A stretch of DNA of 64,000 nt from Candidatus Poribacteria bacterium (GTDB taxonomy: Bacteria > Poribacteria > WGA-4E > WGA-3G), in the NCBI GenBank assembly GCA_026706025.1, contig JAPOZO010000034.1, positions 34,637 to 98,636 on the forward strand, read 5' to 3'. The notes under the pieces are model-generated. The model was not told the DNA's origin and did not search any database. It saw only the letters and a list, made by a program, of their open reading frames with translations. This document shows, piece by piece, positions 18,319-26,719 of the stretch. Position 1 is the stretch's first letter. Every line of letters starts with the position of its first letter. The translations under genes and the position numbers were made by a program.

Positions 18319-19206
18319 TTAATGCCGATAATTATCGCCGATCAAATTATTGGCGGCGCGGACAGGACGGAAAAGGGTCTGCCGTTTGGCGGGCATCTCC
18401 TCAAGCAGTTTCGGATGCGGTCCCCAAGCACTCCACTTGCTATTGACGGTGTTGTAACAACTGAAAGTAGCGAGGCGATAGTTCTCCTCGTTCGTCCAGG
18501 TGTGCGCGCTATGTGTCAACGCCTCGGTGAAAAAGAGGAGCGAACCTGCGGGGCATTCATAAGTGTCCCAAATCGGTGAATCTTGGCTCCGGATGGTGTC
18601 AGGTGCTGTGTAGACGGCTTTATGGCTCGCTGTAATAAAGAGCGTTCCGCCTTGCCGATATTTGACAGGGTTCAGTTCCCAGACGACGCGAGTTAAGCCA
18701 CTGTGTCCTTTTCCGGGGATACACCGATAGAAGTGCGAGTCACCCGGAAAACGGAGCATGCCGTTTCCGTTGTGGGGATTGAACTTCGCATCGCCGACAG
18801 TGCGATAGAACAGGTGACACGATTCCATGCGGAACCCATAGCACTCTTGGCTTGATAACGCGGGATGTGCGAGAAACTCGTTAAGGAAACCGACGACGTT
18901 TGGATGGTCAGAGAGGCGTTGCAAGCCCCCCCCGAGCGGCGAACGCTCATGCTTCGGAATCGACTCCGGTTCGTGGTGGAGTTTATAGGCGAATTCTTGC
19001 ATCTCCGCGAGTTCATCACCAGACAGGACACCCGGAACCAAGAGCCAACCGCGCATGTCAAAGAGGTACTTCTGTTCCTGCGTCGGTGGGACAACAGGTG
19101 TACCATCGGAGGTGGTTTTTGTTAATTGTGCATTCTCAATGTCGAGTGCTGCGCCGAGGTTTTTATCAACGATAAACGGTTTTGTGTGGTTCGTAACCTC
19201 TGCCAT
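18319..19206 (-). CDS. PhyH-family dioxygenase, HxG variant (copy 2)
   Basis: 295 residues, tandem duplicate of the gene at 17306-18193 with no length change. The HNG at 145-147 is kept, as are H232, H235 and R244, while surface positions vary (for example Y7H, R77H, D243Y). Conservation of the altered metal site in both copies speaks against random decay. The surrounding intergenic sequences differ, so the duplication is not very recent or the flanks have been replaced by repeats. The same-strand aminotransferase lies upstream at 19307. Confidence 0.8.
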   Translation of the reverse strand: MAEVTNHTKPFIVDKNLGAALDIENAQLTKTTSDGTPVVPPTQEQKYLFDMRGWLLVPGVLSGDELAEMQEFAYKLHHEPESIPKHERSPLGGGLQRLSDHPNVVGFLNEFLAHPALSSQECYGFRMESCHLFYRTVGDAKFNPHNGNGMLRFPGDSHFYRCIPGKGHSGLTRVVWELNPVKYRQGGTLFITASHKAVYTAPDTIRSQDSPIWDTYECPAGSLLFFTEALTHSAHTWTNEENYRLATFSCYNTVNSKWSAWGPHPKLLEEMPAKRQTLFRPVRAANNLIGDNYRH

Positions 19207-19215
19207 AATAGATTT

Positions 19216-19312
19216 CCTTTGTATTGGCTGTCAGCCATCAGCCGTCAGCGATCAGTTTTAAGAGGTTTTCGTTTAAGAATAGCCTCTTTTTGCTGATTGC
19301 TGACCGCTATGC
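19216..19312. repeat. CAGCCATCAGCCGTCAGCGATCAG repeat
   Basis: Degenerate array of the words GTCAGCCATC, AGCCGTCAGC, GATCAGTTTTA and TGCTGATTGCTGACCG between the PhyH copy 2 start and the aminotransferase stop. Confidence 0.5.
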
Positions 19313-20512
19313 AGCTTTGGCGCGTTTGAGTGCGTCCTCAGAAACGCTGAGTGTCTTCGCAACATCTTCATCGGTATGCGACATAGACATGAACCAAATA
19401 TGTCCTTCTGGTAGATATAAACCACCATCCAAAGTTGCTTCATAGAAGGTTTTGTGGAACCGTTGTTGTTTTTCGTCATCGCTATCGGTGCTCAAACCGA
19501 AGTAGGGCATGGGTCCGATACCACCGATGCGGGCATTGTCAATACCGAGACGTGCTGTCATCTCTCTGTAGCCATCTAATAACTTCTGTCCCTGTTTCCA
19601 CATAAAGGCGACACCGTCTTTGGCTTCGAGTTCGTCAATTGTGGCGATTGCAGCGGCAACGAGCGATACCTCTCCGTGGAAGGTCGCGGCGACCCAGACA
19701 TCGCCCACTTCATCCATGATTTCTTCTTTTCCAACGACGACAGCCGTTGCAAATCCGTTTGCGAGTGCTTTGCCGAAGACAGACATATCTGGTGTGACAC
19801 CGAAGTATTCCTGCGCGCCGCCTAAAGCATAACGGAACCCGGTTTTGACCTCATCAAAAATCATCAGTGCGCCGTTGGCATTGACGAGTGCTTTTGCTTC
19901 TTCAAGATACCCGTCCTTAGGCAGGTCCTGTCCGGAAGGCTCCATAATCAAGCAGGCGATCTCGCCGGGGTGCGCTTTAAAGAGGTCGGCGAGTCCTTCA
20001 AGATCGTTAAAATCGACGCTGAGTGTGGCGGCAGCAGCACCTGACAAGTGCCCGCGTGCGTGGCTACACCAATCGTGCCATCCGTGATAACCGGATCGGA
20101 TCACCTTTTCTCTAACGGTATATGCGCGAGCGAACTTAATCGCACCGGTTGTTGCGTCGGATCCGCCAACAAAATAAGCGATTCTGTCCGCTGATGGGAT
20201 AATCTGAACGAGTTTTTCGGCGAGTTCTACTTCAAGCGTATGCCCGAAATTGTAGACATTGCCACGTTCAACGAGGTATTTTGTAACCGTGTCAATCACA
20301 GTGGGATAGGCGTGCCCAAGTATCATGGGTCCGTATCCCATCAGATAGTCGATATAGTCGTTTCCATCGGCATCCCAAAAATGCGCGCCTTTCGCGCCTG
20401 CGATCATAACCGGTCTTGGTGGCTGGCTCTGTTTATGGGGTTGCCCACCGCCGACGAGTGCGGCTCTGGCGCGCTTCTGCCACGCGAGCGATTTTTCAAA
20501 ACTTCGTTCCAT
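19307..20512 (-). CDS. Class III aminotransferase (GSA aminomutase-like)
   Basis: 401 residues. PLP enzyme of the class III family closest in pattern to glutamate-1-semialdehyde 2,1-aminomutases: MEPSGQDLP, FDEVKTGFRYALGG (the Asp contacts the PLP nitrogen), and FGKALANGF with the PLP Lys. About 30 residues shorter than bona fide HemL at the N-terminus, so the haem-pathway role is doubtful; genes like this often modify amino sugars or amino acids. GGAGG precedes ATG 20512 by seven bases. It is upstream of the PhyH pair on the same strand (about 100-base gap), consistent with a small secondary-metabolism-like unit. Confidence 0.82.
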   Translation of the reverse strand: MERSFEKSLAWQKRARAALVGGGQPHKQSQPPRPVMIAGAKGAHFWDADGNDYIDYLMGYGPMILGHAYPTVIDTVTKYLVERGNVYNFGHTLEVELAEKLVQIIPSADRIAYFVGGSDATTGAIKFARAYTVREKVIRSGYHGWHDWCSHARGHLSGAAAATLSVDFNDLEGLADLFKAHPGEIACLIMEPSGQDLPKDGYLEEAKALVNANGALMIFDEVKTGFRYALGGAQEYFGVTPDMSVFGKALANGFATAVVVGKEEIMDEVGDVWVAATFHGEVSLVAAAIATIDELEAKDGVAFMWKQGQKLLDGYREMTARLGIDNARIGGIGPMPYFGLSTDSDDEKQQRFHKTFYEATLDGGLYLPEGHIWFMSMSHTDEDVAKTLSVSEDALKRAKAA

Positions 20513-20601
20513 TCTGAAACCTCCAATATTGGTATCCTATGCGTTGAAATCCGCCTTAATTTTAAATTTTAGCATAATTCGGGATTTGATGGGAGAATTT
20601 C

Positions 20602-20631
20602 TTGAAAAATAGTCCGATTTTATGGAATAAT
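20602..20631 (+). promoter_or_regulatory. Candidate sigma70 promoter for the PhyH-HEAT gene
   Basis: TTGAAA at 20602-20607, an 18-base spacer, and AATAAT at 20626-20631. This lies 65 bases before ATG 20696. The match is moderate and the surrounding DNA is A/T-rich, so it may be chance. Confidence 0.35.
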
Positions 20632-20695
20632 AAAATCACTGGATTGTTGTGAATAGGATTTATAGCACGTTTGAGAAAAGAGGAAGGAATAAAAA

Positions 20696-22069
20696 ATGGC
20701 AGTGAACCTCTTAAGCGACGCGCAGATGCGGCATTTCATCGCGAACGGTTTCGTGACCGTCACAACCGAACTGCCTGCGCAATTTCACGATGCAGTCTAT
20801 GAAAAGACTGTAGACGTCTTCGATAAGGAAGGGAATCCGGGTAACAACCTTTTGCCGAGAATACCGGAGATTCAGCAGGTCTTTGACGATCCAAACGTTG
20901 AAGGTGCCTTGACGAGTCTGCTGGGTGCTGACCACTATATGCAGCCGCACCGGCATCCGCATTACAATCCGCCCGGGAGTAAAGGGCAAGGACTGCACCA
21001 AGACGGCGGGAAACGGTGGTCGCACCATACGCGCAGGCTGTTGGTCTTCTATTATCCGCAGGATACTCCTGTTGAACTCGGTCCGACTGGCGTGGTACCG
21101 ATGAGCCACTACTTTAGTACAAGTGAAGGTTCGGGGGTCTCGCGGGAACAACCTATTATAGGCGAAGCGGGAACAGTTGCTTTCGCAAACTATGATCTGT
21201 GGCACCGTGCCATGCCGAACAGCAGCGAGAAGCGGCGCTATATGATGAAATTCCTCTATGCCCGGATGTCAGAACCAGAAGTACCGACGTGGGCAAATAA
21301 GGAAACAGACTGGGCAAACGGGACTTCCGTGGGACCGGCTGAACATCAAGAGATGTTTCGCCATCTCTGGAACTGGCATCGAGGGATTGAAGATAATGGC
21401 TCACACGGGACATCAAATGGCGAACCGTTGTCTGATTTGATCAGTGCACTGAATAGTACGTCTGAATCGACAGGATTGCAAGCGGCTTATGCGTTGTCCC
21501 GATTTGCGGAGAAGGCGGTGCCTGCTTTGGTGCGGTGTCTGCAAGAAGAATCGGAGACGACGCGTCGAAACGCCTGTTATGCGCTCAATGCAGTCGGAAC
21601 CGCTGCTGTTGAACCCCTACGTGATGCGTTGAAAGATTCGTGTGAACATACGCGGGATAATGCAGCAGAGGCACTCGGTGACTTGGGGAACAAAGCCCAA
21701 CCAGCGGTGCCAGCACTGATTGAGACACTCTCTGATGCGTCGGGTCGTGTACGGTCACACACGGTAGAGGCGTTAGGGACAACGAGTCAAGCGAGTTCAC
21801 TCGCCGTTCCGGGTCTTATAAAGGCGTTGGAAGATGCGAGTGAGGGAGTCCGCCGAAATGCGGTGTTCGCGTTAGCGAGAATCGGTGATAACGCTGCGGA
21901 TGCTGTTGAAGGGTTACAGAATATGCTGTTTGACGCGAACCGCTATATTCGTGGTGATGCTGTGCATGCGCTTTACCGTATCGGGACACCAGAGGCGAAA
22001 GCGGCGCTGCTGCGTCATCTTCAGACGACGCGTTGGTGTCCGATCACCTCAAGCGAAAGTACGTTTTAG
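20696..22069 (+). CDS. PhyH dioxygenase fused to HEAT repeats
   Basis: 457 residues. Residues 1-200 are a PhyH domain with the full facial triad: H101-Q-D103, distal H170 (LWHRAMPNSSEKRR) and an Arg at 180/181. Residues about 247-450 are PBS-lyase-type HEAT repeats (LQAAYALSRF, TRDNAAEALGDLG, VRSHTVEALG, VRRNAVFALARIG, IRGDAVHALYRIG), roughly one every 31-37 residues. The dioxygenase would hydroxylate a small substrate with 2-oxoglutarate and O2. The HEAT solenoid is a protein-binding scaffold, so the substrate may be protein-tethered. It is the only plus-strand gene of this section. AGAGGAAGGA precedes ATG 20696. Confidence 0.85.
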   Translation: MAVNLLSDAQMRHFIANGFVTVTTELPAQFHDAVYEKTVDVFDKEGNPGNNLLPRIPEIQQVFDDPNVEGALTSLLGADHYMQPHRHPHYNPPGSKGQGLHQDGGKRWSHHTRRLLVFYYPQDTPVELGPTGVVPMSHYFSTSEGSGVSREQPIIGEAGTVAFANYDLWHRAMPNSSEKRRYMMKFLYARMSEPEVPTWANKETDWANGTSVGPAEHQEMFRHLWNWHRGIEDNGSHGTSNGEPLSDLISALNSTSESTGLQAAYALSRFAEKAVPALVRCLQEESETTRRNACYALNAVGTAAVEPLRDALKDSCEHTRDNAAEALGDLGNKAQPAVPALIETLSDASGRVRSHTVEALGTTSQASSLAVPGLIKALEDASEGVRRNAVFALARIGDNAADAVEGLQNMLFDANRYIRGDAVHALYRIGTPEAKAALLRHLQTTRWCPITSSESTF

Positions 22070-22090
22070 GTTAGATTGAGATTCTGTTTC

Positions 22091-22111
22091 GGCGCGGTTA
22101 CAAACCGCGCC
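22091..22111 (+). repeat. GGCGCGGTT...AACCGCGCC hairpin
   Basis: A perfect 9-bp stem (22091-22099 with 22103-22111) and a three-base loop, 21 bases after the PhyH-HEAT stop. Same family as GGTGCGGTT hairpins at 58050 and 58348. It could act as an mRNA 3' end but lacks a T-run. Confidence 0.6.
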
Positions 22112-22150
22112 TACCGCGATGTGGTCCTTACGGTAATGTGATGAGAAAAT

Positions 22151-22867
22151 TTAGGTAAAAAATTCTTCGTTATGGGGACGGACATCCACCTCAAAAGTCC
22201 ACGCGCTTCTTTCCTGTTGCACTAATGCCCAATAGGTGTCGGCGATTGCATCGGGTTCGAGGAGCGGTTCATTTTCACTGAGTTTATAGCGTTGTCGTAC
22301 ACCGGGTGTATCAATAACACCGTCGATAATAACATGGGCGACATGGATGCCGTGCGGACCGACCTCGCGGGCGAGTGCCGATGCTAAGCCTCGCGTCGCA
22401 TACTTGGCACTGCTGAACGCCAAAGCCCCTGCCCTACCACGAACAGCGGAGGTTGCCCCTGTAAAGAGTATGTTCCCGCCACCTTTTTTTAGCATTCCCG
22501 GCACGACCTGCTTTGAACAGAGGAACCCACCGAGGGTACAGACGCGCCATGCGCCCTCAAATGCTTCTGGAGTAAGGTCAGCGAAACTGCCCCAGGCTGC
22601 GTTTCCAGCATGATTCACCAAGATATCCGGGTCACCGAGTTCTTCTCGAATACGATCGAAACTTTGATCTACCTGCTCAGGTTCGGTAATATCTGTCGGG
22701 ATTGGGATGGCTGTGCGTCCGGATTTTGCCAATCGCGTGGATAGGTTTTTAATGTAGGCAGATGAGCGCGACAGAAGTGCTACGTTACATCCTTCTTCTA
22801 CAAATTTACGTGCGAGTGCAGCCCCTAAACCGGGACCGACACCTGCAATAACTGCTATTTTTTCCAT
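22151..22867 (-). CDS. Short-chain dehydrogenase/reductase with Phe at the Tyr site
   Basis: 238 residues. Rossmann glycine motif GVGPGLG (9-15) and NHAG (85-88), as in classical SDRs. The active-site region reads LAFSSAKYATRGL: Lys155 is kept, but the catalytic Tyr position four residues before it is Phe151. A subfamily with FxxxK in this place is widespread, so it may be a genuine functional variant rather than decay. AAGGAATCACT precedes ATG 22867. It converges with the PhyH-HEAT gene. Confidence 0.82.
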   Translation of the reverse strand: MEKIAVIAGVGPGLGAALARKFVEEGCNVALLSRSSAYIKNLSTRLAKSGRTAIPIPTDITEPEQVDQSFDRIREELGDPDILVNHAGNAAWGSFADLTPEAFEGAWRVCTLGGFLCSKQVVPGMLKKGGGNILFTGATSAVRGRAGALAFSSAKYATRGLASALAREVGPHGIHVAHVIIDGVIDTPGVRQRYKLSENEPLLEPDAIADTYWALVQQERSAWTFEVDVRPHNEEFFT

Positions 22868-23194
22868 AGTGATTCCTTCAGGCCTTATGAAAATTTGGGA
22901 GTTGGGTCTGCTTTCAGTTCACCGTGATCTATATAGACTTACGAAAATTTGTAAGTTAGGTTTCACTTTCAGTTCAACCCGCCTATATGGTTAACGCAAG
23001 TTGTCACCTATGCGAGACATAGCACCCCTACGGGGTGCGGTGCCTTGAATGTCCAATTTTCTATAGACATAACACCCCTACGGGGTAAAAAGAGAAAGTT
23101 TTCCTTGAAACGTCTATGTTTAAACATCCAAGAGCTATTAGGTAGCAACTTGGGTTATTCTTAGCGAAAGCGTGCTGCAAAAACCGCCGATATT
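22868..23194. repeat. Gene-free gap: ATAGACATAGCACCCCTACGGGGT repeats
   Basis: No gene is seen. Units: 23008-23052 (GACATAGCACCCCTACGGGG) and 23058-23156 (ATAGACATAACACCCCTACG, TCCTTGAAACGTC, GTAGCAACTTGGGTTA), the latter matching 5361-5450. At 22920-22985 there is a further pair of related words (TATAGACTTACGAAAATTTG). The CCCCTACGGGG core is an inverted repeat. Confidence 0.65.
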
Positions 23195-24406
23195 TTATTC
23201 GTGTCTAAGTGCATCAATCGGATGAAGTTTCGAGGCTTTCCATGCGGGATACGCGCCAAAAAAGACCCCTACCAACGCACTGACGATAAACGAGACGACA
23301 GCGTACATCACAGAGACTTCGGTTCGCCATCCCCAAATCGATGGCACGCCTTCCGCGCCCAGGATCCCAACGCCAATACCGAGGGCACCGCCAACGAGCG
23401 CGAGTGTCGTAGATTCAACGAGGAACTGCGCGAGGATATCGATGCGCTGTGCGCCGACAGCCTTCCTAAGCCCAATCTCTTTCGTCCGCTCCGTTACAGA
23501 GACAAGCATAATGTTCATAATGCCGATCCCGCCAACAACGAGCGAGACAACAGCGATCCCCAAAATCATATTGGTAAAAGTTTGGCTTGATTCTTCAAGT
23601 GTTTCCATGAACTCCGCTTGGTTGCGAATGTGAAAATCAGGCTCCTTATTTATAGGGATTTCGTGTTCCTTTCGGATGAGTTCAATTAGCTCGGTTTCTG
23701 CCGCAGCAATGAGTTTGTCGTTATTCGCTTGTACACTGATACTCGATAGATAGTCATTTCCGAAAACGCGCTTCATAGCAGTTGAATAGGGGATGAAAAC
23801 TTGGTCATCGGGGTTGCGCCATCCGCTCGCCCCTTTCTCTTTCATAACACCTACAACGTGGAAACCAACATTTTTAATTTTGACTATTTGACCGACGGGT
23901 TCTCCGGTTTCAAAGAGATTATCAACAACAGTCTTACCGAGCACACAGACGCGGTCTCGCTTTCGTATCTCATACTCAGTAAAAAATCGTCCTTTCTCAA
24001 CGGTAAAATTCGCTGTGACGAGGTATGCTGGAGAGGTACCGACGATGGTTGTGTTCGTATTTTTATTACGGAACTTCACCTGTGCGCGGCTGCTCACTTC
24101 TGGCGTGACATAACTAAAAGTTTGTCCGCGTTCCTGTAGTGCCTCCATGTCTTCGACAGTGAGGGTTCTGCGGGCATCAGCAGATCCGCGTCCGCGAAAC
24201 ATACTTTGTCCAGGTCGGACAGCGAGAATGTTCGCGCCTAATGTCTGAATCCGCTCGGTGATATCGGCTTTGGCACCTTCACCGATCGAAGTGGTGGTTA
24301 TAATCGCGCCGACACCGATGATTACGCCTAACATTGTTAATAGAGATCGGAGTTTGTTTGCCAATAAGGCGCTCAATGCGTTTGCAAAACTTTCAAGAAT
24401 ACCCAT
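23195..24406 (-). CDS. MacB-like ABC transporter permease (FtsX fold)
   Basis: 403 residues. One N-terminal membrane segment, a large extracytoplasmic MacB_PCD domain (about residues 45-260), then three C-terminal membrane segments. The region GIAVVSLVVGGIGIMNIMLVSVTERTKEIGLRKAVGA is the FtsX signature. It lacks the ATPase domain that E. coli MacB carries at its N-terminus, so it needs a separate ATP-binding subunit, and none lies next to it. It works with the adaptor encoded directly upstream (66-base gap, same strand). GGAGC precedes ATG 24406. Confidence 0.88.
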   Translation of the reverse strand: MGILESFANALSALLANKLRSLLTMLGVIIGVGAIITTTSIGEGAKADITERIQTLGANILAVRPGQSMFRGRGSADARRTLTVEDMEALQERGQTFSYVTPEVSSRAQVKFRNKNTNTTIVGTSPAYLVTANFTVEKGRFFTEYEIRKRDRVCVLGKTVVDNLFETGEPVGQIVKIKNVGFHVVGVMKEKGASGWRNPDDQVFIPYSTAMKRVFGNDYLSSISVQANNDKLIAAAETELIELIRKEHEIPINKEPDFHIRNQAEFMETLEESSQTFTNMILGIAVVSLVVGGIGIMNIMLVSVTERTKEIGLRKAVGAQRIDILAQFLVESTTLALVGGALGIGVGILGAEGVPSIWGWRTEVSVMYAVVSFIVSALVGVFFGAYPAWKASKLHPIDALRHE

Positions 24407-24472
24407 AACGTTCGCTCCTACGCCCAGTTCCGTTCATCATAGCTGGGTGTACCTACACGTAAATGATAGTGT

Positions 24473-26554
24473 CTATCGTCCGCGGGGTCCGCCACCGCCC
24501 CCCATACGTCGCATTGTAGATGCTGGGTTCTGCATCATGCGTCGCCGCCAATCTTCAGCACCGCTGCCGCGTTCAAAGCCGCCGATAGCGACGACATCAC
24601 CTTCGGCGAGTCCTGAGATAACCTCAATCTTCTCATAACTGTTAACACCCGTTACAACGGGCTGTGGTCGTCCGGGTTGTCCGTCTGCATCGACGATCCT
24701 CACCATTTTCCTGCCTCGCATATCAAGGACTGCTTCAGTTGGCAAAGTAAGGATACCAGTTTTGTTAACAGCCGAGATCTGGACGCTGGCGTTCATACCG
24801 GGTTTGAGAAACGGCATCTTTGTGTCTTCAGTCGCTGTAGGTTGCGCCTGGGTCGATGGTTCTTCTGTTGGTGCTTCCTCAAAGAATCCGCCGAAAAGTC
24901 CACCCCAATCATCGTCATCAGCCTCTTCTTTTGCCTCCGCTACGTCAGATGCTTCTGATTGCTGTGCGGGTTGTTGTGGAAGTGGTTCTTGGGGTGTCGG
25001 TCTTGATGGGGCTCCATCAGCCTGACCTCCTTCTGCTTGGCGTTGTTGGCGCATTGCGCGGAAACGTTCGCGTTGTTCATCGGTCATATTTGCGAAATCT
25101 GGTCGGGCACCGCCGCCTCGCCGACCTTCTGCCCCTTGCATCATCCCTTGACGTGATCCAGTAGCTGCTACATTTTTCAATTCAGAGGTCACTTCAAATG
25201 TTGTTACGTTCTGAATGACTTGCCCTTGGGGCGCAATCTTCAAGACTTCACCCTGAAACGGCATATCGGGGTAGGCTTCAACGTTAATCGTCACGGGTTG
25301 TCCGATTTGGATTTTGCCGATGTCAGTTTCATCGACCTCAGTCACGACGTAGACGGTATCAAGGTCTGCCATGGTGACGATTGCCTGCCCTTCAGTTGAG
25401 GCGAGTGAAGAGAGGCGCGAAGTAATCAATTGTCCTTCTTCAACCTTTTTCTCAAGGATTGTTCCAGAGATGGGTGCCTTGATGACTGTATCATCGTACT
25501 CAATTTGGCGAAGTTCGAGCTGCGTTTGATTGCGTTTGACGGCCAAACGTGCGGTCTCAATATCGCGTTCCTTTCGGGTAATTTGTTTCCGATTCGCTTG
25601 TGCGAGTTTCAATGACTCTTCAGCCTGTACGATGCGTTGTTCCTGAAGTTTAATATCCATATCTCGCGAGGCTTCAGCCTCAACGCGCTCCTTGGCAAGG
25701 TCGCGGTTGAATTCCGCCTTTTTGATATCTGCCTTCCCCAATTCAAGTTCTGCCTCAGTCGCCGGTTTCTTTACCAATTTCAGGTTTTCGGCAGATGACC
25801 GATGCCGCGCCTCCGCCGATTTAAGCTGTGCCTGTGAAGACTCTAAGGCAGCCTGCGAGATGAGTTCTTTCTCATAAAGCTTCTTATTGCGTTCATGCTC
25901 TGCGGTTACCAGATCCAAGTTTGCCTTGTCCTGTTCCAGGGAGGCTTGTGCGCGCTGTTTATTTTCTTCCCGGACTTCATCGGAGGTGAGCAATGTATAC
26001 CGAATGTTAGCGATTTTGAGGCTGTTTTCAGCATCCATGACCCCGCGTTGGTTGGCTATTTTCTCAAGACGGATATCTTCCTTGAGTTGGATGAGCCGTT
26101 GCTGTGCCTCAGCGAGAGATTCCTGTGACTGCCGGATCTGAATGTCGGACTGCTCTCTCTGGAGCTGGATGTCAATTTCCGCCTGTTCCAAACGCGCTTT
26201 AGCAGATTGTAAATCGGCTTGCGCCTGTTCCAAACTGATCTGGACGTAGGTAGTCTCAATCACAGCAATGATGTCGTCCTTTTGAACATAATCACCTGCG
26301 TCAACCTTGAGTTCCAGAATCTTTCCGCTCGCTTTGGAACTGACTTCAACAATATTCAACGGCTTAATCGTGCCCGTTGCGTCAATCGTGACTGCAATGT
26401 TGCCACGTTCAACGGTTGCTGTCTTTATCGCGTGTGCATCGCTGCTGCCGGCTTCATCTTTGGTTGCGAACACGATGCGCCCGACAACGACCGCGACTGC
26501 TACAACGAGCACAACTGCTACAGCAATTGTAATAACTTTCCACTTTCCCATCAT
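24473..26554 (-). CDS. MacA-like periplasmic adaptor with a low-complexity insert
   Basis: 693 residues from ATG 26554, preceded by AGGAGG. N-terminal membrane anchor (VITIAVAVVLVVAVAVVVG), lipoyl/barrel-sandwich halves (VSSKASGKILELKVDAGDYVQ and APISGTILEKKVEEGQLI), and a long coiled coil between them (about residues 90-320) that would reach toward an outer-membrane channel. Residues about 463-577 are an insert in the beta-barrel region rich in Arg, Gly, Gln, Pro and Glu, including MMQGAEGRRGGGARPDF and DDDDWGGLFGGFF. Typical adaptors are near 380-420 residues, so this protein is far longer. It partners with the permease downstream. Confidence 0.85.
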   Translation of the reverse strand: MMGKWKVITIAVAVVLVVAVAVVVGRIVFATKDEAGSSDAHAIKTATVERGNIAVTIDATGTIKPLNIVEVSSKASGKILELKVDAGDYVQKDDIIAVIETTYVQISLEQAQADLQSAKARLEQAEIDIQLQREQSDIQIRQSQESLAEAQQRLIQLKEDIRLEKIANQRGVMDAENSLKIANIRYTLLTSDEVREENKQRAQASLEQDKANLDLVTAEHERNKKLYEKELISQAALESSQAQLKSAEARHRSSAENLKLVKKPATEAELELGKADIKKAEFNRDLAKERVEAEASRDMDIKLQEQRIVQAEESLKLAQANRKQITRKERDIETARLAVKRNQTQLELRQIEYDDTVIKAPISGTILEKKVEEGQLITSRLSSLASTEGQAIVTMADLDTVYVVTEVDETDIGKIQIGQPVTINVEAYPDMPFQGEVLKIAPQGQVIQNVTTFEVTSELKNVAATGSRQGMMQGAEGRRGGGARPDFANMTDEQRERFRAMRQQRQAEGGQADGAPSRPTPQEPLPQQPAQQSEASDVAEAKEEADDDDWGGLFGGFFEEAPTEEPSTQAQPTATEDTKMPFLKPGMNASVQISAVNKTGILTLPTEAVLDMRGRKMVRIVDADGQPGRPQPVVTGVNSYEKIEVISGLAEGDVVAIGGFERGSGAEDWRRRMMQNPASTMRRMGGGGGPRGR

Positions 26555-26599
26555 GGATGACTCCCTCCTGATATAGGTGCCCATTAAGAGAGTTATTGT

Positions 26600-26665
26600 A
26601 AAGAGAGTTATTGTAAAATCTATCTCTTAACTGAAAACTGATAACTCTCACTGCGAGGCAAACTG
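26600..26665. repeat. Short repeats including TAACTCTCACTGCGAGGCAA
   Basis: AGAGAGTTATTGTAAA twice in tandem, CTGAAAACTGATAACT, and one copy of the TAACTCTCACTGCGAGGCAA word that also occurs three times at 17093-17300. Confidence 0.5.
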
Positions 26666-26719
26666 AAGACTTTTCTATTTAGTCAAATCTGAAAAAGAAA
26701 AAGTTCGTTGTTTTTGTTT

